A stretch of 64,000 nucleotides of DNA from Megalobrama amblycephala (Eukaryota > Chordata > Actinopteri > Cypriniformes > Xenocyprididae). Positions 37,560 through 50,136 of this stretch are shown here, piece by piece. Below the pieces are notes generated by a model. The model was given only the letters and a program-made list of their open reading frames with translations, ran no database searches and was not told where the DNA came from. The position numbers and the translations under genes are program-made. Each line of letters starts with the position of its first letter. The stretch's first letter is position 1. The stretch is from positions 17,851,638-17,915,637 of the forward strand of contig NC_063057.1 of the NCBI RefSeq assembly GCF_018812025.1. Direction: 5' to 3'.

Positions 37560-38175
37560 CCAAATGAGCACAAAGTATTTTGAAACTTTGTGGTTGTCAA
37601 GTGTTTATGCAGTGTGTTGATCATCATGTTTACTCTGCTAGGATATTTATGTGAACTTGAGGGGAATTGATTTCACACATCCACTAAAAACCACTCTGAC
37701 CCAGGTTGGCATAAGAATAAGACACAGAAACTGAGAAAAGCTCTTACGTTATTTGTTTGCAGATGCCAATTGCTTTGTCATTTTTAATTGTGACTGAGGT
37801 GCTAGAGAGTTATAAATTTGATTATAAATGCCAGTTCTGTCTGAACTATCGATTTGTCTTCCTGTAAAGCTCGTAACTATACTTGAACAGGAACACGTGC
37901 TTTTCATGCTATTTTAAAGAACATTCTATTTTCAGAAAATAGGAAACTTCTGCAGAGATGTGCTGTGAGAAGCATTTCAAACGGTGAAGTGAGTTACAAC
38001 ACAAAATCACAAAAATGTATTCACAATACAACACAAAAACTTAAAGTAGTAAACATACTTATACTTTTGACCAACCAAAACAAGTATACAAACTGCTGAA
38101 CCATGTAAACAGACACAATAGAGCTTTCCATCACTGATTCAACCCTGTGAAGCTTCAAGGCCGTTTCACAGGACA
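37560..38175 (+). pseudogene. Relic siglec-like tail exons upstream of gene D
   Basis: Sequence from CACACATCCACTAAAAACCA (37676) matches the tail introns of genes A and C. The cytoplasmic exon near 37936-37990 keeps its splice sites but has the in-frame TAG also seen upstream of gene B. The last tail exon survives only as its first bases. It is longer than the copy at 5960-6420. Confidence 0.6.
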
Positions 38176-38633
38176 AACAGCAAAACCTAAAAGTTTAAAG
38201 TTCATGAATGTATGAGTGATTGGAGGTACACTCATGTATTTAAAGGTTAATGTTAATGAGGACACAGGAAGTTCAGTCAGTGTATTGTATTAGTAACTCT
38301 GTTCACACAGCACACCTCCACTCAGTCTCAAAATTAGCAGCAGTAAAGAACCTGGTCCATAAATATTAGGCCTACATTTTCTCTCTTTTTTTCTCCACGA
38401 AAGATATTGGCAGCTACACTGGTTTGACTGTTTTCTCTTTTTTGGTAAGTCTTAAATTATGTTTTTCTGTGCTATTCAATTCATTGAGCTGTTGGAAACT
38501 TTCAATTAGTTCATAAATATTCATAAATATGCTATGTATAGTAGTATAGTTCCCAAATTATTTTAAATTTAATTTTGTATAATTTATGCATGTAAATACA
38601 AGTGTGTTTCTCCGCAGGACTTACTGTCTGTTA

Positions 38634-38639
38634 ATGTAA
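38634..38639 (+). promoter_or_regulatory. Minimal start-stop uORF of gene D
   Basis: ATGTAA two bases before the main ATG at 38642, in the exon that starts at 38618. Confidence 0.5.
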
Positions 38640-38641
38640 AG

Positions 38642-41600
38642 ATGGACACTGCAGAGAAAATCATTCTTTTCTGTTTTCTTTTACAAGGTTTGATTTTCCT
38701 CCACTTTTAACTATTTTAACAAGTGCTAAACAATGATAACTTTTAATTTAGTATTTTTAACTAAATTAATTTCAGATATTGGTTGACACATACATTTTTT
38801 TACTGGGATCTCACTCAAAATATTCAAAATTTACCCTTTTAAATGATCACATGTATTGCAATTAAATGTTTTGTGAAATTAATTAAAAAAAATTGTGTTT
38901 ATAACACAACAGATGTGTTGGTGTGTCTGAATGCTTCACTCTTTGTTTCTGCTTGTGACTGAATGATTTTCATCATGTGTGTTGAAGGTGTTTGCTGTAG
39001 AGATTTCAGCATCAGTCTGCCGGAGAAGATTGAAGCTCTCAGTGGATCCTGTGTGATCATAAAGTGCACATTTGAGATTGAAGATGAATATAACAAAGGC
39101 CTCTCTGAGAGTAATGCTACAGGATTGTGGTTCAAAGATGGAACTGATAAGAATATCAATCAAGTGTTTAACTCCAGTGATCCCAAACCTGATCACTTTA
39201 AAGGGGAAATAACTGGAAAACTAGATGAGAACAACTGCACCACTATCTTTTATAATGTTAATTCAAATCACGCTGGTAAATATTACTTCAGGATTGAGAG
39301 TGTTGGTGCTCTGAAATACACCTACACTGAAAAAGAAAACATCTCCACTATAAATGTCATTGGTGAGTGATTTGAGAACTTTATTTATAAATGAATGTTA
39401 AATTATTATTATTATTATTATTTAAATTTTTGTCATGCCATCATTGTCACTTATTCTTGTATTTATGTGTATTTCAGAGTCTCCCCCCAAACCCACAGTG
39501 AAGCTGTATGTGGTTCAGGATCAGGAGGAGGTGTTGGAGGGGAGCTCTGTGAGTCTGCGCTGCTCTGCTGAGACTCTCTGCTCCTCTCCTCCACCAACTC
39601 TCACATGGAGCTCCACTCCCAGAATCCCCCTCAGTGAGAGCAGCAGACAACAGGAGCTCATCTCTGATCTGAACTTCACTGCTGCTCACCGTCACCACAG
39701 AGTCACTTTCACCTGCACTATAACCTACCAGATACTGGACAAGAACAAAATGGCACATGACAGCATCACATTACATGTTCAGTGTAGGATGTTTTTGTGG
39801 CTTCAGTTCTTTTCTCTTCCACAAGATGCTAATAGTGTGTAATATCATTCTCTATTTTTCTTTCTCAGATGCTCCTAAAATCTCTTCCTCCTCCAACTGT
39901 AACAGTGGGAATGTATTAGTGTATGTCTGTGAGGTTGATGGGAATCCCTCTCCTGAACTGGAGTGGCATCTGTCTGGACGTCCTGTCACTAACTCTTCAG
40001 ACACGTTCATCAGTGAAGAGCGATTGAGCAGCACAGTCTTGAGGAGCTTCATCACTCTACATCAGTCACTCACAAACACATCTCTGCAGTGTGTAGGCAA
40101 CAACACTCGTGGCACTGCAAGAAAACTGTTTCAAGTGCCTCCCCCTGTTTCATGTGAGTTTCAGTTCTGTAATTCATCTAATATAAGACATATTGACATC
40201 TATCATGTAAATGAAAAAAGTGTAAATCGTGCAATCGCAACAGTCATTGACTTCAATAGGAATGCTAATGCTGATATCTTACTTTTCAGATTGTTCCTAA
40301 TATGCTCCTACCATAATGGCTATTTTGTTGTTTAAAATTTGACTAAATCAGTGAATCATCAGTAATTTTCTCTAAATTTAAAACTCCTTTGTTCTTCTTT
40401 AGGGTTAAATCTTCCCTCTGTGATGATTGGGGTTGCTGTTACGGCTTTGGTATTTGTGATGTCCTGTGCCATTACCTGTATCTGTGTACGGTAAGTGAAC
40501 GACACATATGCTATTTAGAATAATGCAAAGTAGTGACCAAATTAGTAAGAAAAACATATTTAGTCTAATGATTGTATTGTACACAAACTGATTTCTCACA
40601 TATGTTGCCGATTAAATATTTAAATGTATAGTTTTCAAGGGAATTTTTTGCTCATAAATACAATTAATTATTAATATATAAAATGGTCACACGTAATATT
40701 AGGCGACCTTTACTATGTACTAACATTAAATACACACACAATTATGTAATTACTGTTTAACTACATGTTATTCTGGAAAATTTCCACATTTATTGCTAAT
40801 GAGTTTGAGGTACGGTTTAGATCAAGTTAATTAACTCATTAAGTTTTAGGGAGTCACTTGGACATTTATTTTAAGCACTCTGTCCTTTTATCAAAATTTA
40901 TTTTATCAGAGGTCTATTCAAGTCAATATAAATGTTTTTGAATAATTAATACATAAAAAAAATTGTATCATATAACAGAGCCCTATTTAAAGTGTAAAAT
41001 GTTGCTGCAATATATAAGAAAAAATTAAACCAAGTGGTATTTATATTAAAGATAAAGAGTACAAGTTCAATTTTCAAGCAAAATAGTTTACATAAAGGAG
41101 CTAGGCTTTAAACTATAGATATACATTTAAAACTAAACACAAAATTATTTGACACATTTGGTTGTCATGTGTTACTGTGGTAAAACTCTGTGGTTTTAAA
41201 CTAGAAGAATGAGCTTGAGGGGAAATGACCTAACCACCTTGACACCAGTTGGTTAAAAGTCTTTGCAAAGAAAAGAGAAGTTAGATCTGTGAAACTCTTG
41301 AGTATACATAGCAGATGCCAGTTGTTTTTACAGTTTGCATCTAATGCAATGACATTTGATATGCAATGATATTTGTGTGTGACCTTGGTGCCAGTCCTGA
41401 CTTATTGATTTTGCAGTCTGTGAAGCTCATTTATTATTATTATTATTTTTTAACATGGACACATGCTTTTCTTTTTTTTCTTTCTTTCTTTCTTAGAAAA
41501 GTGAATGGGAAACTTCTGCAGACTACACAAGAAGGTGCTGGGAGAAATGGACACAATACAGATGAAGTGAGACACAAAAACACACAAATGACTACTTCAT

Positions 41601-42070
41601 AAACATTACCCATTCACACCAACATTAAGTTGTAAATAATGATTGCCGAACAATTAAACCAGACAAGCTGGAGCTTGTCCATCACTGATTCAACCCTGTC
41701 AATCTTTTAGGCCCTTCCACACGAGAATCAAGGCGACTCTGTTTATGTCATGATGTCTTCTGCTGAAGCCACCACAGAAAATCTAGAATCGCTCATTTAT
41801 TCCTCCACTGATTTCAAAAGCTGTAAACCAGAGTCACAAGAGATCACGGGCATCTCCTCACTTCATGCCAACTACGCTGTGGTCAAACATTGTTCTGGAG
41901 GAGTGTCAAAGGCAGAGAGCTCAATGGGAGAGTCTTCAAGAGCGATAGAGGCACTGGTGATTGTGAGTGCAGATGGAGTTACTAAACAAACAGAGTCAAG
42001 GGATTCAGAGGAAGAGCTGTTTGCAGATTCCTCTCAGCTTTACGGAAAGGTTAAGCGTCTTAAGCCATAG
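38642..42070 (+). CDS. Siglec/CD22-like receptor gene D with a YxxM tail
   Basis: Coding exons: 38642-38687, 38988-39362 (V-set), 39478-39783 (C2), 39869-40153 (third Ig), 40403-40490 (transmembrane), 41497-41566 and 41711-42070, giving 509 residues. A 5' UTR exon ends at 38444. The V domain has GSCVIIKC and GKYYFRIE with Arg117, as in sialic-acid-binding siglecs. The C2 domain lacks four residues near its start (KLYVVQDQEE). The tail differs from A and C by a 9-nt deletion that turns SVYANN into SVYVMM (YxxM, PI3K-type) and by ACT for ATT that turns LIYSSI into LIYSST, losing the strict ITIM. HANYAVV and SQLYGKV remain. The intron before the transmembrane exon is short (249 bp) and lacks the MITE of A-C; the donor is consensus GTAAGT. 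AATAAA is at 42287-42292. Confidence 0.87.
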
Positions 42071-42333
42071 AGAACTGGAGATTTTGCCATTTGTTTTCTC
42101 CTAAAAATTTCTGATATATGTAAACAATGGAATTTTTTAACATTAAGCCCCACTATTTCTAACACATAACACGCCTTTAAGTTCATCAGCGATTTTGCTG
42201 ATGGGTTGTGAAATGTGGTTATAAACAAACAAGCGAACTGATGACTGTTAAAGGCAGTGGAGTGTAGACTTCAGCAGGAGAATAAGAATAAAGACCCTGA
42301 TGGAAAAAAAAACCTCTACCAAAATGTATTTAA

Positions 42334-42968
42334 AGGATTAGTTCACTTTCAAATAAACTTTTGCTGATAATTTACTCACCCCCATGTCATCCAAGATGTT
42401 CATGTCTTTCTTTCTTCAGTCGAAAAGAAATGAAGGTTTTTGATGAAAACATTCCAGGATTATTCTCCTTATAGTGAACATCAATGGCCTTGCATTGATC
42501 GCCTTGTACGTGCTTCCGTATTCTTCAAAAAGCTTCCGCTGTATGTCCTACGCCTTCCCTATTCTACTTACGGAAAAAAATGGAACTGGTGCCGCGTTCG
42601 TTTCGTAAGTTGAATAGGGAAGGCATAGGACATACAGCGGAAGCTTTTTGAAGAATACGAAAAGTGGAAGCATGTGCAAATCATATACAGTTGTATTTTT
42701 TTCGAAAATGACTGATCGTTTTGCTAGATAAGACCCTTATTCCTTGTCTGGCATCGTTTAAAGCCCTTTGAAGCTGCACTGAAACTGTAATTTTGACCTT
42801 AAACCGTCTGGAGGTCATTGAAGTCCACTATAAGGAGAAAAATCCTGGAATGTTTTCATCAAAAACCTTCATTTCTTTTCGACTGAAGAAAGAAGGACAT
42901 GGACATCTTGGATGACATGGGGGTGAGTAAATTATCAGGACATGTTTATTTGAAAGTGAACTAATCCT
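42334..42968. mobile_element. TTAA-flanked MITE, copy 2 of the 10107-10738 family
   Basis: Flanked by TTAA (42330-42333 and 42969-42972), with ends AGGATTAGTTCACTTTCAAA and TTTGAAAGTGAACTAATCCT. Confidence 0.7.
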
Positions 42969-43113
42969 TTAAAATACATTTATTTCATACTAAGTATACT
43001 ACAAATCAATTAACATATTTACTGACGTATCGCTTGAGACTTACTGATATAAATATTATAATGAAACTTTATTTGGAGTACTTCTTTATTCATTGCACAT
43101 TTCTTAATATTAA

Positions 43114-43785
43114 AGGTCCCGTTTTTCGTGGTTTTTTGAAGCTTTGATTGTGTTTATAGTGTGCAATATAACATGTTTTCATGTTTCGCGTGTAAAAAAA
43201 CAGTATTTTTCACATAATTTACTTATCTGTATACCGCTGTTTCCACTGTCATAAAAACGGGCTGATGACTTCCTTGTTCTATGAAGTCCCTCCTTCAGAA
43301 ATACGTAACGAGTTCTGATTGTGCCAGCGGTTCCTGTGTTGTGATTCGACAGCAGCTTAGCGCATCTTGCCCGGAAAAGTCACGCCTCTTACCATAACGT
43401 GGAGATGCACGCGCTCTGTTACTGTAAACATGTCTTTAATTTTACCCTATCAATTTGAGCCGGAATCAGACTCGGTGATTGGACTGCGGGATGAAAATAA
43501 CAGCGTTTCGACGACATGGCGACAAACACACTCTACAAACGCAACTCTTGTGTATTCCTGTGGGCGGAGGTTAGTCAAAAAACTGTTTTAGTGACGTCAT
43601 TAAAGAAGGAAGTAGAGGGATGTAGTCCAAACTGGCCGTTCGATGTAGGCGACTTCTGTTAAATAAAATATCTCGCTTGGCATTGAACTTTGAGCTTTAA
43701 AATTTTACAGATTTTATTTATACTCTAACAACAACATTACACACTAACTAAAGTTTGAAACATGGGATCACGAAGAACGGGACCT
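43114..43785. mobile_element. TTAA-flanked MITE with AGGTCCCGTT ends
   Basis: AGGTCCCGTTTTTCGTG at the left and GAACGGGACCT at the right, inside TTAA (43110-43113 and 43786-43789). It carries a short open frame (about 43430-43591, beginning MSLILPYQFEPESD) that is kept in the second copy at 55865-56540. A piggyBac- or Kolobok-type non-autonomous element is likely. Confidence 0.7.
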
Positions 43786-43789
43786 TTAA

Positions 43790-45013
43790 GCCTAAAATGT
43801 GTTTTAACATCACTATTAGTAAGGATAGTTCCATCTCTGTATAATATCAGTCTTTAAATGCAAGATATTTAAAGTGTACCTAAATTATACTTGCAATATT
43901 TAAATTTTACCACAATCAGATATACTTAAGTATATCTTTAGATGGACCTCAGCACTATTTCCAGATAACTAAAGTGCATTAGATACAAAATTAGTTGTTC
44001 CACTTTAGTATAACGAAAGTACAATGGCAGGGTATTTACATTCAGTACATAAATACTCTAAGTAAATGTATTTGTAGAATACTTAGTATAAAATAAATTT
44101 ATTTTCACTAGGGAAGAGCACTGTAAAAATGTTGTACAAGTAGAAAAGGATTAATTGTACGTCTTTTCATTTATTATATACAGTAAATACTGTATTCTCC
44201 CCAATTTTTCCATTATTTTATATTTTTGGATGGTTAAACCATGGTATTATTTGGAGTGCTTTGGAGCTGCCATGGAAATAAGAATGTGATACATTCTATA
44301 TCTATAATTCTGCTTTCAGATCAGCAAGTTCTTAATAAAAACAACAATAGTCTGGATTAGAGCCACTTCTGAATTAATGAGTAATAAAATTGTTCTTAGA
44401 TTTTCATTCAGCCCTTTTGAGGCTTCATATAACACTGATGTGGCCCAGGAAGGAATTAAGTTTGACATCCCAGATTGAACATATTTGAAAACAGATACTG
44501 ATGACTTTTAAAAAATTATTTTACTTTACATATAAAAATACATATACATACTTTACATATAAAAAATATTTTATTTTACATTCCCACAAGAAAGTGGACT
44601 TATGGAAAAAGGATCTATGAATTTTAACTTTCTTTGTAGTGTCTTTGTAGTTTAAGCTTCAAATACTACCCTAATCTCCACACATGCATAATTTTTGGGA
44701 TTTTTAACAGCAGTGTGTGTGTGAGTGTGTGTTTGTGACATATCAGGACACAAATTTGTATAATGACATGGGTATGACATAGGTATTACAAGGAGAGGGT
44801 GACTTATGAGGACATTACCCCATGTCCCCATTTTCAAAAGGCTTATAATTCATAGAGAATGAGTTTTTGTGAGAAAGTAAAAATGTGCACAGTTTTCTGT
44901 GATGGGTAGGTTTAGGGGTAGGGGTAGTGTAGGGGGATAGAAAATACGGTTTGTACAGTATAAAAACCATTACGCCTATGGAATGTCCCCACAATTCACA
45001 AAAACAAACGTGC

Positions 45014-45057
<44 letters not shown>

Positions 45058-45656
45058 CAACCATGTTTTATTTTTTTCTGTTTTTGCTCAATTATTCTTT
45101 TAAAATAATACTGTTTGATAATTTCATTATTCCATTTAATCATGTAATCATTTATTTTGTCTCATTTAACAGTTTAATCATTATTATATTGTTTATTCTT
45201 TTACCTATTTTCCTTGCTCTTGTAGTGCTTGTTACTGTTGTTTATTAATCTTATGATTTTGTGGTTTATTCACAAAAATATTTGTCACTTCATGTAATTC
45301 TCATTGGTTTTGAATTGGTAAATTAACACTTGTTGAACTTGTGCTGGGTAGGGATGAAGTTCAGGCAAAGTCCTACTGAGCATTGAAACATATATATTAT
45401 TCAATAAAACCTGCTCTTTTTTTTTTTTTTTGCAATTCTTCATCTCCTGCTTTCTGATATTTCCTCTGTCTGCCTTTTTGGCTGATCTGATGAAGAGACT
45501 GGATCCAATATTTCTGGCATTTTGGAATGATATAACATTTATCTGTCATAATCAAACTCTTTTCTGTATCTCGCAGTGCTGTTTATGGCGTTTTCGTGAT
45601 AGTGTCACGTTGTCTAGACCGCTAGTAATCAAACAAATTTTCTTATTGGATAGGCC
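43790..45656. other. Intergenic with microsatellites
   Basis: Contains a short TG run near 44713-44736 and a longer (TG)n at about 45016-45055. The TATGAGGACATTACCCCATG and GGTTTAGGGGTAGGGG motifs are repeat-like. No supported gene. Confidence 0.45.
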
Positions 45657-47441
45657 CAGGGCCGGATTAACATAAGGGCTAGGTGGGGCTGAAGCCCCAG
45701 GGCCCGCGGGTAGAGGGGGCCCGTGATTGGCTGGAGGAAATGAGATTGACAAGTCATAGGTGGTTGATTTTTGTCTAATAAAATAACAAGAAAAAATGAT
45801 TGGAAAATATGCCTGACTGATAAATCACCGTCCAATCAAAATCTACAATTCGCGCCATGACATCGGGAAACGCCTCTTTGCGTTATGCTATCGCAGGTAG
45901 ACGTAGACTAGAAAATGGGAAATTGGCCTTTATTGCTTGTTAAGCCTCTCTGGTGTTCAAAATGATAAACAAAAGTGATAGTGGTGCGCAAAAAAAAGGA
46001 AAAATAAGCTTGAAAGAGAGAAAAGGGATGCTAATCTTACAGCAAAAATTCCAAAACTAACTATTTCAGTTCACATAAAACATCCGAGCCAGTGGAAGAC
46101 CCCGCGTGCAGCGGCAGTTCACAATTATCTTCACCCACCGACACCGTCGCCGATCTGCGTGCTTTACACGCTGAAGAAGGTGAGATAGCAGCTGCAGCAA
46201 GTTATTATTCTTATAACGAGTTAAGCCCTATTCGGATGGTAATTGTTTCTCATGAAAACCTAAGGTGTTTTCAACATTTACAGGGACGAGTCGATTGATT
46301 TTATTGCCGTTTGAATTCAGAATGTCAATGTTTTTTCTCTCATCATCATCACCCGCGTAAAAATCCCGAATTAACTTTCCTACTGTTTTTTGACGAACAC
46401 CAATGTCGTGTGACTTGTCTCCACTATCTGCCTTTGAAGCACATTCTATCAGTTGCAGTTCTGGTGCCTCCATCCGTACAACTCGACCTCGACACATTCA
46501 CATCACATGTCAGCGGTAGAGTTACTCACAGGACACTGCACTTATTCGCAATCACAAAAGTTCTTTATTTGCATGTGCTTTAAAGCCCTGCCAGTTAAAC
46601 ATGTCATTCGTGTGCTGTTCTGAGATGCGCTTTTTCTGACCCCATACACCCGAAGCGTGCACACACACTTAAGCCTGTCAAACAGCACCTGACTACTGGA
46701 CTTCATCTTCCGCGTCTGATTGCGCTATAATACTGTCAAATACACAAAAGGTTTACATAAACACAGTTGGTTATGTCCGAAGGGAGTTGAGAAAATCGGG
46801 CGCGTGCAGTTCTTAAAGTGACAGCATCCTAATAGTTAGCATGCGGACCCTTGTCCTTAAAGGGATAGTTCACCCAAAAATTAAAATCCTGTCATCACAT
46901 ACTCACTTTCAGGCTGTTTTAAACCTGAATGAGTTTCTTTTTTCTGTTGAACACAAAAGAAAATATTTTAGAGAAGGTTCGTAACCAGACAGTTGATGGC
47001 ACCCACTGATTTTTTTTCCTACTATGGAAGTCAATGGGTGCCGTCAACTGTCTGGTTACCAACATGTAACATGTAAGTAATGACAATTTTCATTTTTGCG
47101 TGAACTATCTCTTTAAAATATTCATGGTAAAGTAATCATTGAGGAAGTATGACTGAAGTATGACAAATGTTTTTGCTGCTTTTGGCAACCTGTTTGTTTG
47201 GAGTTCATATCTGGAGTTAATGCATTTGTTTGTAATGTGTTAAATAGCAAGGAATATTTAGTGTGCTTGTGCTTATATAAAATGATTTGATAAAATGAGA
47301 TTTGTAAAAATATAAAAATAATAACAATAAAAAAAAAAAAAATTATTGTTGTACAAGACACTGTGACATGGCAATCAGATGAAAGGGGGCCCTTGGTGTT
47401 GCTATAGCCCCAGGGCCCAATGTGTTCTTAATCCGGGCCTG
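45657..47441 (+). mobile_element. hAT-type transposon with exact 8-bp target duplication
   Basis: Ends CAGGGCCGGATTAA and TTAATCCGGGCCTG lie inside GATAGGCC (45649-45656 and 47442-47449). The 8-bp duplication is diagnostic of hAT-like elements. Around 45960-46170 a broken frame resembles the N-terminal part of ZMYM-like hAT transposases (basic start, then a KIPKLT-like motif); the catalytic region is missing. An Angel-like MITE sits inside at 46857-47116. Confidence 0.75.
46857..47116. mobile_element. Angel-like MITE nested in the hAT element
   Basis: TTAAAGGGATAGTTCACCCA to GCGTGAACTATCTCTTTAA, with the internal palindrome CTATGGAAGTCAATGG near 47023. Confidence 0.7.
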
Positions 47442-48336
47442 GATAGGCCTACTGAATATTGGTTCACTGATTTTATTCCAAGTTCAGATCTCAAACTATC
47501 AGTCATTCTTTCAAATAAAAACGAGTGGGGAATGAAATTAAACTGTTGGACTGTAGGGGGCAAGAGTTCAACATTAAGCCTGAAAATATGGAATGTGATG
47601 CTGACAAATTCAGGAGAAAATTAAATCAAAAGTGTTGTTGACTTTGTGCCTTGTGCACCTGCAAGTATTGTAGAACAGTAAAGTTTATTATTTATTTGTT
47701 TCCATTTGCACCTATTTGGGCTATTTGAATGTTTGTTAGTAGAAAACTGTGTTGACCAACCGATATGCTCCATTCCAGATGGCTACTAAGCTTGTTTGAT
47801 GTCAGACATGAGGGCTCATTATCTGCTGTATCAAAAACAATCTGCATTGAGCAATGGGCTTGGCTTGATGCTTATGTAGCCTATTTAGTTATGCCCTTTA
47901 AAGTGCTTTCACATTATTTACTTTAAGCATAGTTACCCAACACTACACAGAAAGAATTGGCATCACTGATGGTATCTTCTTTATCTGATTCTAATCCGAC
48001 CATGTCGTCTTGTTTTGTACAGAGTGTGCCAGATAATGGAGTACAACAATAAAAATGAAGTGCAAGTGATTACCTTTACACGATTATTGAACAGAACTGA
48101 AAACACCAAACTAACTACAGGTGAACAATGTCTTTTTTAGTGCTGCATTACAGCAAAATTTGAATATCATATATTTAAGGACCCTCTTGGAATAGCTCTG
48201 TTTATTATTGATCATTATTTTCCTGTTTATTACTGTGAAGCTGCTTTGAAGCAATCTGTATTGTATTAAACGCTATATAAATTAAGGTAACTTGAATAAT
48301 GAATATAAAGACACAGTTCCCTTTCGTGGGAACATC

Positions 48337-48390
48337 GACGCTACGTCCAATGACGCAATGGGCTCCCATTGCGTCATTGGACGTAGCGTC
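48337..48390. repeat. 54-nt perfect palindrome (26-bp arms, 2-nt loop)
   Basis: GACGCTACGTCCAATGACGC, then AATGGG, is mirrored exactly across CT. It lies in a repeat-like context (TTCCCTTTCGTGGGAAC before, CGGGGAACAAGGGTTAC after). Confidence 0.85.
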
Positions 48391-49189
48391 TCGTTCCCTT
48401 ACTCGGGGAACAAGGGTTACACTCGTAACCCGAGACGTTCTGTCTATGTGGCATAAAAAACCTCTCAGATTTCATCAAAATATCTTAATTTGTGTTCCAA
48501 AGATGAAATAAGGTCTTACGGATTTGGAACGACATGAGGGTGAGTAATTAAAACCAGAAATTTCATTTTTTGGGTGAACTAACCCTTGCACTCCACTTTT
48601 ACACTTGCAAACTTCCTTTAGCACTCCCCCTCAGGGGAATCCCCACCTCCATTTTGAAGTGTGTTCAACTTCGTCAAGTGGGTGAGGCAAATTTATTTGG
48701 ACAGACCCTCGACCCCTTGATTTTGAATGTACATTTCATGCAGATCCATAGACCACAATGCAACATGATTGTGATGTCACAGCAGATTGTGCTTAATTAC
48801 CCCCACCCTACACAACTCTAGAGTTATTTTTACATTTAACTGCATATACTTGTAGCTACCTTAAGCTGACTGTTATAGTTTATGGTATTGTTATCTTTTT
48901 TATTTGTGTAATTTTTTATATTTTCTCCAACAGCCCAAGCATGCATACAGGCCTATAGAATGGTGCGTAAATTCATAAGGAAAAAAACTGTGAACAATAA
49001 ATCAGCTCCATAGTTGATCAAGGGTTTAGGGCATTTCATTGCAAGGGTTCTGCCAGTAGTGGGCAACATAAGCAATGAAATACATCGGAGCGAATGAGAA
49101 GGAGCGAAGTTAGCAAGGTAAGGACATAAAAATGGACTTAAACACAGCCTTGTTGTTGTTTTGTTCCTGTATTCCCTTTCAGTTTAGTC

Positions 49190-49660
49190 CCAGGCTGTGT
49201 TCAAGATCGCCCCCTCATTCACTATTCCCTACATTACTCCACTAATATAGTCCACTTAAAGGAGTGAATGAAGTGACTGAGTGCGCTGGAAGGGCTGCCT
49301 TTTTTTGTCATGGAAGCTACCATATTTAAACCTTAATTTAACAATTAAATAATCAATTAAAAAGCAATTTATACCTGTATGATGATATGCTGGACCAGCG
49401 GTTTGGATGATTCCGCTGCAGGTGCCATCTTCAGGTCAGACGTGGGAATTCATTCTGCGCATGACTCTCGCAGTGCATTCTAAATATTCTCTAGCCATTG
49501 AGCGTACATCGGTTGTACACTCGTTATTGCAGTGCATTATAGGATTGAATGAGAGTTCTCGATAACATCCACTATGGTTTCGGACACCACTACAAATGGT
49601 GTCCCCTCAAATAGTGCCCTATTTAAGAGTAAAGGGAGCTATTTCGGACACAGCCCCTGA
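49190..49660. mobile_element. Probable MITE with GGCTGTGTTC / GACACAGCC ends
   Basis: Left CAGGCTGTGTTCAAGATCG and right TTTCGGACACAGCCCCTG are imperfect inverted repeats around 470 bp. No convincing target duplication. Confidence 0.4.
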
Positions 49661-50136
49661 TTATTCCCTATTTAGTTGCCTTAGTTACTGATTAGTCTCA
49701 CCTGTGTCTCATTTAGTTTCCTTTGTTCGCACTGTGTATATAAAAACTTGTGTTTTAGTTTCTTCTTGTTGGTTCTTGTTTGCTTTATGTGTGATTTGCG
49801 ATCTTCTTTTCGTCTTTATCTTCATGCGTGTTGGCTACCACACCCATTACAAATTTAACAGTTTGGATCAAGGAATGCAATTATCAGACCTGAGGAGAAA
49901 CGGTGTCATTTAAAAACAAAAGGAAACTTCTTATCTGTATTTGATACAAAACAATCATGGAAGAATGTGCATGTCAAAGTGTAATTTGTCAACAGCTTGT
50001 GATTGCTTCTTTGTGCTTTCACTTTTGTTTTGTTTATTTCTACAGTCACCAGTCCCTACATTTGCAAATAACCTTGCTTTTTTTATTTATTTATTGACTA
50101 TTTGCTATGAGAAACCATCATGTTTGTCTATTGCAG

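Noticed and set aside
44652..45248. Frames over CA/TG microsatellites
   Set aside because: Low-complexity translation only.
46092..46583. Overlapping short frames inside the hAT element
   Set aside because: They are fragments of a broken transposon region, not host genes.
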